Source of the DNA: Limnoglobus sp043780595
GTDB lineage: Bacteria > Planctomycetota > Planctomycetia > Gemmatales > Gemmataceae
Assembly: GCA_043780595.1 (NCBI GenBank)
Contig: JAYWCL010000258.1
Span: forward strand, 1-14,961
DNA: 14,961 nucleotides
Direction of reading: 5' to 3'
Shown: positions 13,416 to 14,961 of the stretch, one piece after another
Layout: each line of letters begins with the position of its first letter
How positions within the stretch are numbered: the stretch's first letter is position 1
Made by a program: the position numbers and the translations under genes
Notes under the pieces: generated by a model
Database searches by the model: none
The model's input: the letters and a program-made list of their open reading frames with translations, nothing else
Told to the model about the DNA's origin: nothing

Positions 13416-14396
13416 ATGTCGAAATCGCACTCTCCTGCGTCGGGACTCGGTCGGCGTTTGTCGCGGTTTCGGACGGCGCTCGTCGGCGGTGCGCCGTTGA
13501 TTCTGCTGGCCGCGTGGTTCGGCGGCGGTCGTACCGTCCATGCGGTTTTGAACTCGGAAAAGCCTACGGTCGAAGTGGCGGTCGTCCACGATGGCCGCAC
13601 GCTATACGCGAACAATTGCGCGGGCTGCCACGGCGAACGCGGCGATGGGAGGGGCGTCGCGCTCCTCGAACCGCGCGCTCGCTATTTCGGCATGGATAAG
13701 TACAAATTCGCGACTACATTGCCTTCGGACAAAGGCATTCCGATCCCGTCCGATGCCGACATCGTCCACGTTTTGAAGCACGGTTTGCCCGGCTCGGCGA
13801 TGCCTTCATTCGCCAACTTGAACGATGGCGAGCATCTGGCAATCGTCGATCACGTTCGGCAACTGACGCGCGGCGGGCTGTTCGAGCGGTTCAAAGCCAA
13901 GGCTTGGAAAGATGCCAGCGAAGAAGCGGGTGAGCCGCTGAAACAAGAGGAATTTGCGAAGGAGTTCGTGAAGCTCTATTCCACAACGAGCATGACGGCG
14001 GACCTCGAATCGCTGCCCGGTAAGTCGCTCGGCATTCCGGACCACTTTCCACTCGTCACGCCGGAATCGACGAGTCGTGGCCGCGAAGCGTACATGAAAG
14101 TCTGTGCGGCGTGCCACGGCCTGACAGGACAGGGCGACGGCCCGCAGGTGAAAGATTTGAAGAACGAAGACGGCACGCCGAACCGCCCGCGCAACCTCAC
14201 GCGCGGCGTCTTCAAGGCGGGCGGCGACTCGCGAAACCTTTATGCTCGCATCATGCTCGGCATCCCCGGCACGCCGATGCCCGCCTCCGCCGCCACGCTG
14301 AAGGCAAACGAAGTGCTGGACCTCATCCATTACGTGCAATCGCTATCGAGTACGAAACCGACGAATGAAGTCGCGTCGGCTCGCGTTATGCCTTGA
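13416..14396 (+). CDS. Membrane-anchored di-haem cytochrome c
   Basis: The 326-residue protein has an N-terminal signal or anchor helix (about 20-38, TALVGGAPLILLAAWFGGG) after a basic stretch, then two c-type haem domains. The first has CAGCH (68-72) with a probable axial Met129 (GSAMPSF). The second has CAACH (230-234) with Met288 (GTPMPA). A charged linker separates them. Both halves have the GxGDG and MP patterns of class I cytochromes c, so it should act in periplasmic electron transfer; partners cannot be told. The ATG at 13416 has AGAGG six bases upstream and gives a compact signal sequence; a longer frame from 13377 adds 13 residues. Its 3' end overlaps the convergent acetolactate synthase gene by 11 nt. 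Confidence 0.87.
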   Translation: MSKSHSPASGLGRRLSRFRTALVGGAPLILLAAWFGGGRTVHAVLNSEKPTVEVAVVHDGRTLYANNCAGCHGERGDGRGVALLEPRARYFGMDKYKFATTLPSDKGIPIPSDADIVHVLKHGLPGSAMPSFANLNDGEHLAIVDHVRQLTRGGLFERFKAKAWKDASEEAGEPLKQEEFAKEFVKLYSTTSMTADLESLPGKSLGIPDHFPLVTPESTSRGREAYMKVCAACHGLTGQGDGPQVKDLKNEDGTPNRPRNLTRGVFKAGGDSRNLYARIMLGIPGTPMPASAATLKANEVLDLIHYVQSLSSTKPTNEVASARVMP

Positions 14397-14961
14397 TGAT
14401 GTCTTTGACGGTCATGCCGCTTGGGATCATTGGCAGCACGTGTTCTTGGTGCGGCACGTGGACGTCGAGCACGAATGCGCCGTCGGATTCGATCATCTCG
14501 ATCAGCGCCTCGTCGAGGTCGCTCTTGTCCCAAACGCCCTTGCCCTTCACGCCGAAACCCTTCGCGATGGCCACGAAGTCCGGGTACGGTTCGACATCGT
14601 CGCCCGCACCGAGGTACGTCTGGGCGCGGTTGCTACCGAAGAAGCGATCTTCCCATTGCATCACCATACCGAGGTGCTGATTGTTCAAAATCATCACCTT
14701 TGCGGCGATCTTTTCGGTGTGGCAAGTCGCCAGTTCCTGAATGTTCATGAGGAAACTTCCGTCGCCGTCGATGTCGATGACGAGGTGATCGGGGTGCGCG
14801 ACTTTGGCCCCCATCGCGGCGGGCAGGCCGAAGCCCATCGTGCCGAGGCCGCCGCTCGTCACCCACTTGCGCGGCTTGTTGAACGTGAAGTATTGCGCCG
14901 CCCACATCTGGTGCTGACCGACGCCGGTGCTGATGATCGTCTTGTCGAGTTGGCCGCGTTC
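14386..14961 (-). CDS. ilvB: Acetolactate synthase large subunit, C-terminal part (5' end outside window)
   Basis: The last 191 residues of a thiamine-diphosphate enzyme are present; the rest lies beyond the right edge. TGVGQHQMWAAQ, then GGLGTMGFGLPAAMGAK, GDGSFLMNIQEL and ILNNQHLGMVMQWEDRFF are hallmark acetohydroxyacid synthase sequences. GDGS...NNQ is the ThDP/Mg2+ motif. The frame is open to the window end with no internal start needed, since the Met at 14907 lies within the conserved GQHQMW stretch. The enzyme condenses pyruvate with pyruvate or 2-oxobutyrate, the first common step of valine, leucine and isoleucine synthesis. The stop TAA is at 14386-14388, inside the end of the cytochrome gene, so the two genes converge with an 11-nt overlap. 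Confidence 0.95.
   Translation of the reverse strand, partial: ERGQLDKTIISTGVGQHQMWAAQYFTFNKPRKWVTSGGLGTMGFGLPAAMGAKVAHPDHLVIDIDGDGSFLMNIQELATCHTEKIAAKVMILNNQHLGMVMQWEDRFFGSNRAQTYLGAGDDVEPYPDFVAIAKGFGVKGKGVWDKSDLDEALIEMIESDGAFVLDVHVPHQEHVLPMIPSGMTVKDIIKA

Overview
The window most likely comes from a planctomycete of the Gemmataceae type. This is inferred from gene content: an MJ0042-type zinc-finger membrane protein beside a sulfatase, a Ser/Thr kinase with an extracellular sensor, an FHA plus class III cyclase protein, GC-rich DNA, and intergenic REP-like palindromes that give spurious 'LARRASEEYP' peptides when translated. No rRNA or tRNA gene was seen.

Region 1 (about 1-3376) looks like an array of integron-type gene cassettes without a visible integrase. 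Three attC-like sites (93-184, 457-553, 3052-3148) lie in the same orientation. Each has a terminal GTTRRRY-like box, a 5/6-nt unpaired spacer, and a long imperfect stem with two unpaired bases (G and A) exactly 6 nt apart on the left arm. The stem sequences differ between sites, but the pairing and bulges are kept. Between them lie a small two-helix membrane protein gene, a two-gene unit (SPFH/HIR-like protein and site-2 protease with CBS-like domains), and, after the last site, a 59-residue membrane protein gene too short for usual gene calls. The third site has a decayed left box, and the protease gene reads through it.

Region 2 (about 3349-3818) has no confident gene. It carries a half copy of a palindromic repeat that recurs at 9842-9916.

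Region 3 (3819-9544) holds three plus-strand genes: the zinc-finger membrane protein, a sulfatase with a 24-residue internal tandem duplication, and a kinase-TM-Cache-TM receptor. A repeat-rich gap (9545-10080) follows, then the FHA/GAF-like/cyclase gene. The receptor kinase and FHA cyclase could form one phospho-signalling pathway; this is inferred from adjacency and domains only.

Region 4 (11878-14961) is housekeeping-like: an LptB-type ABC ATPase with a long C-terminal extension (minus), divergent from a di-haem cytochrome c (plus), which converges on and overlaps the 3' end of an acetolactate synthase large-subunit gene (minus, cut by the window edge).
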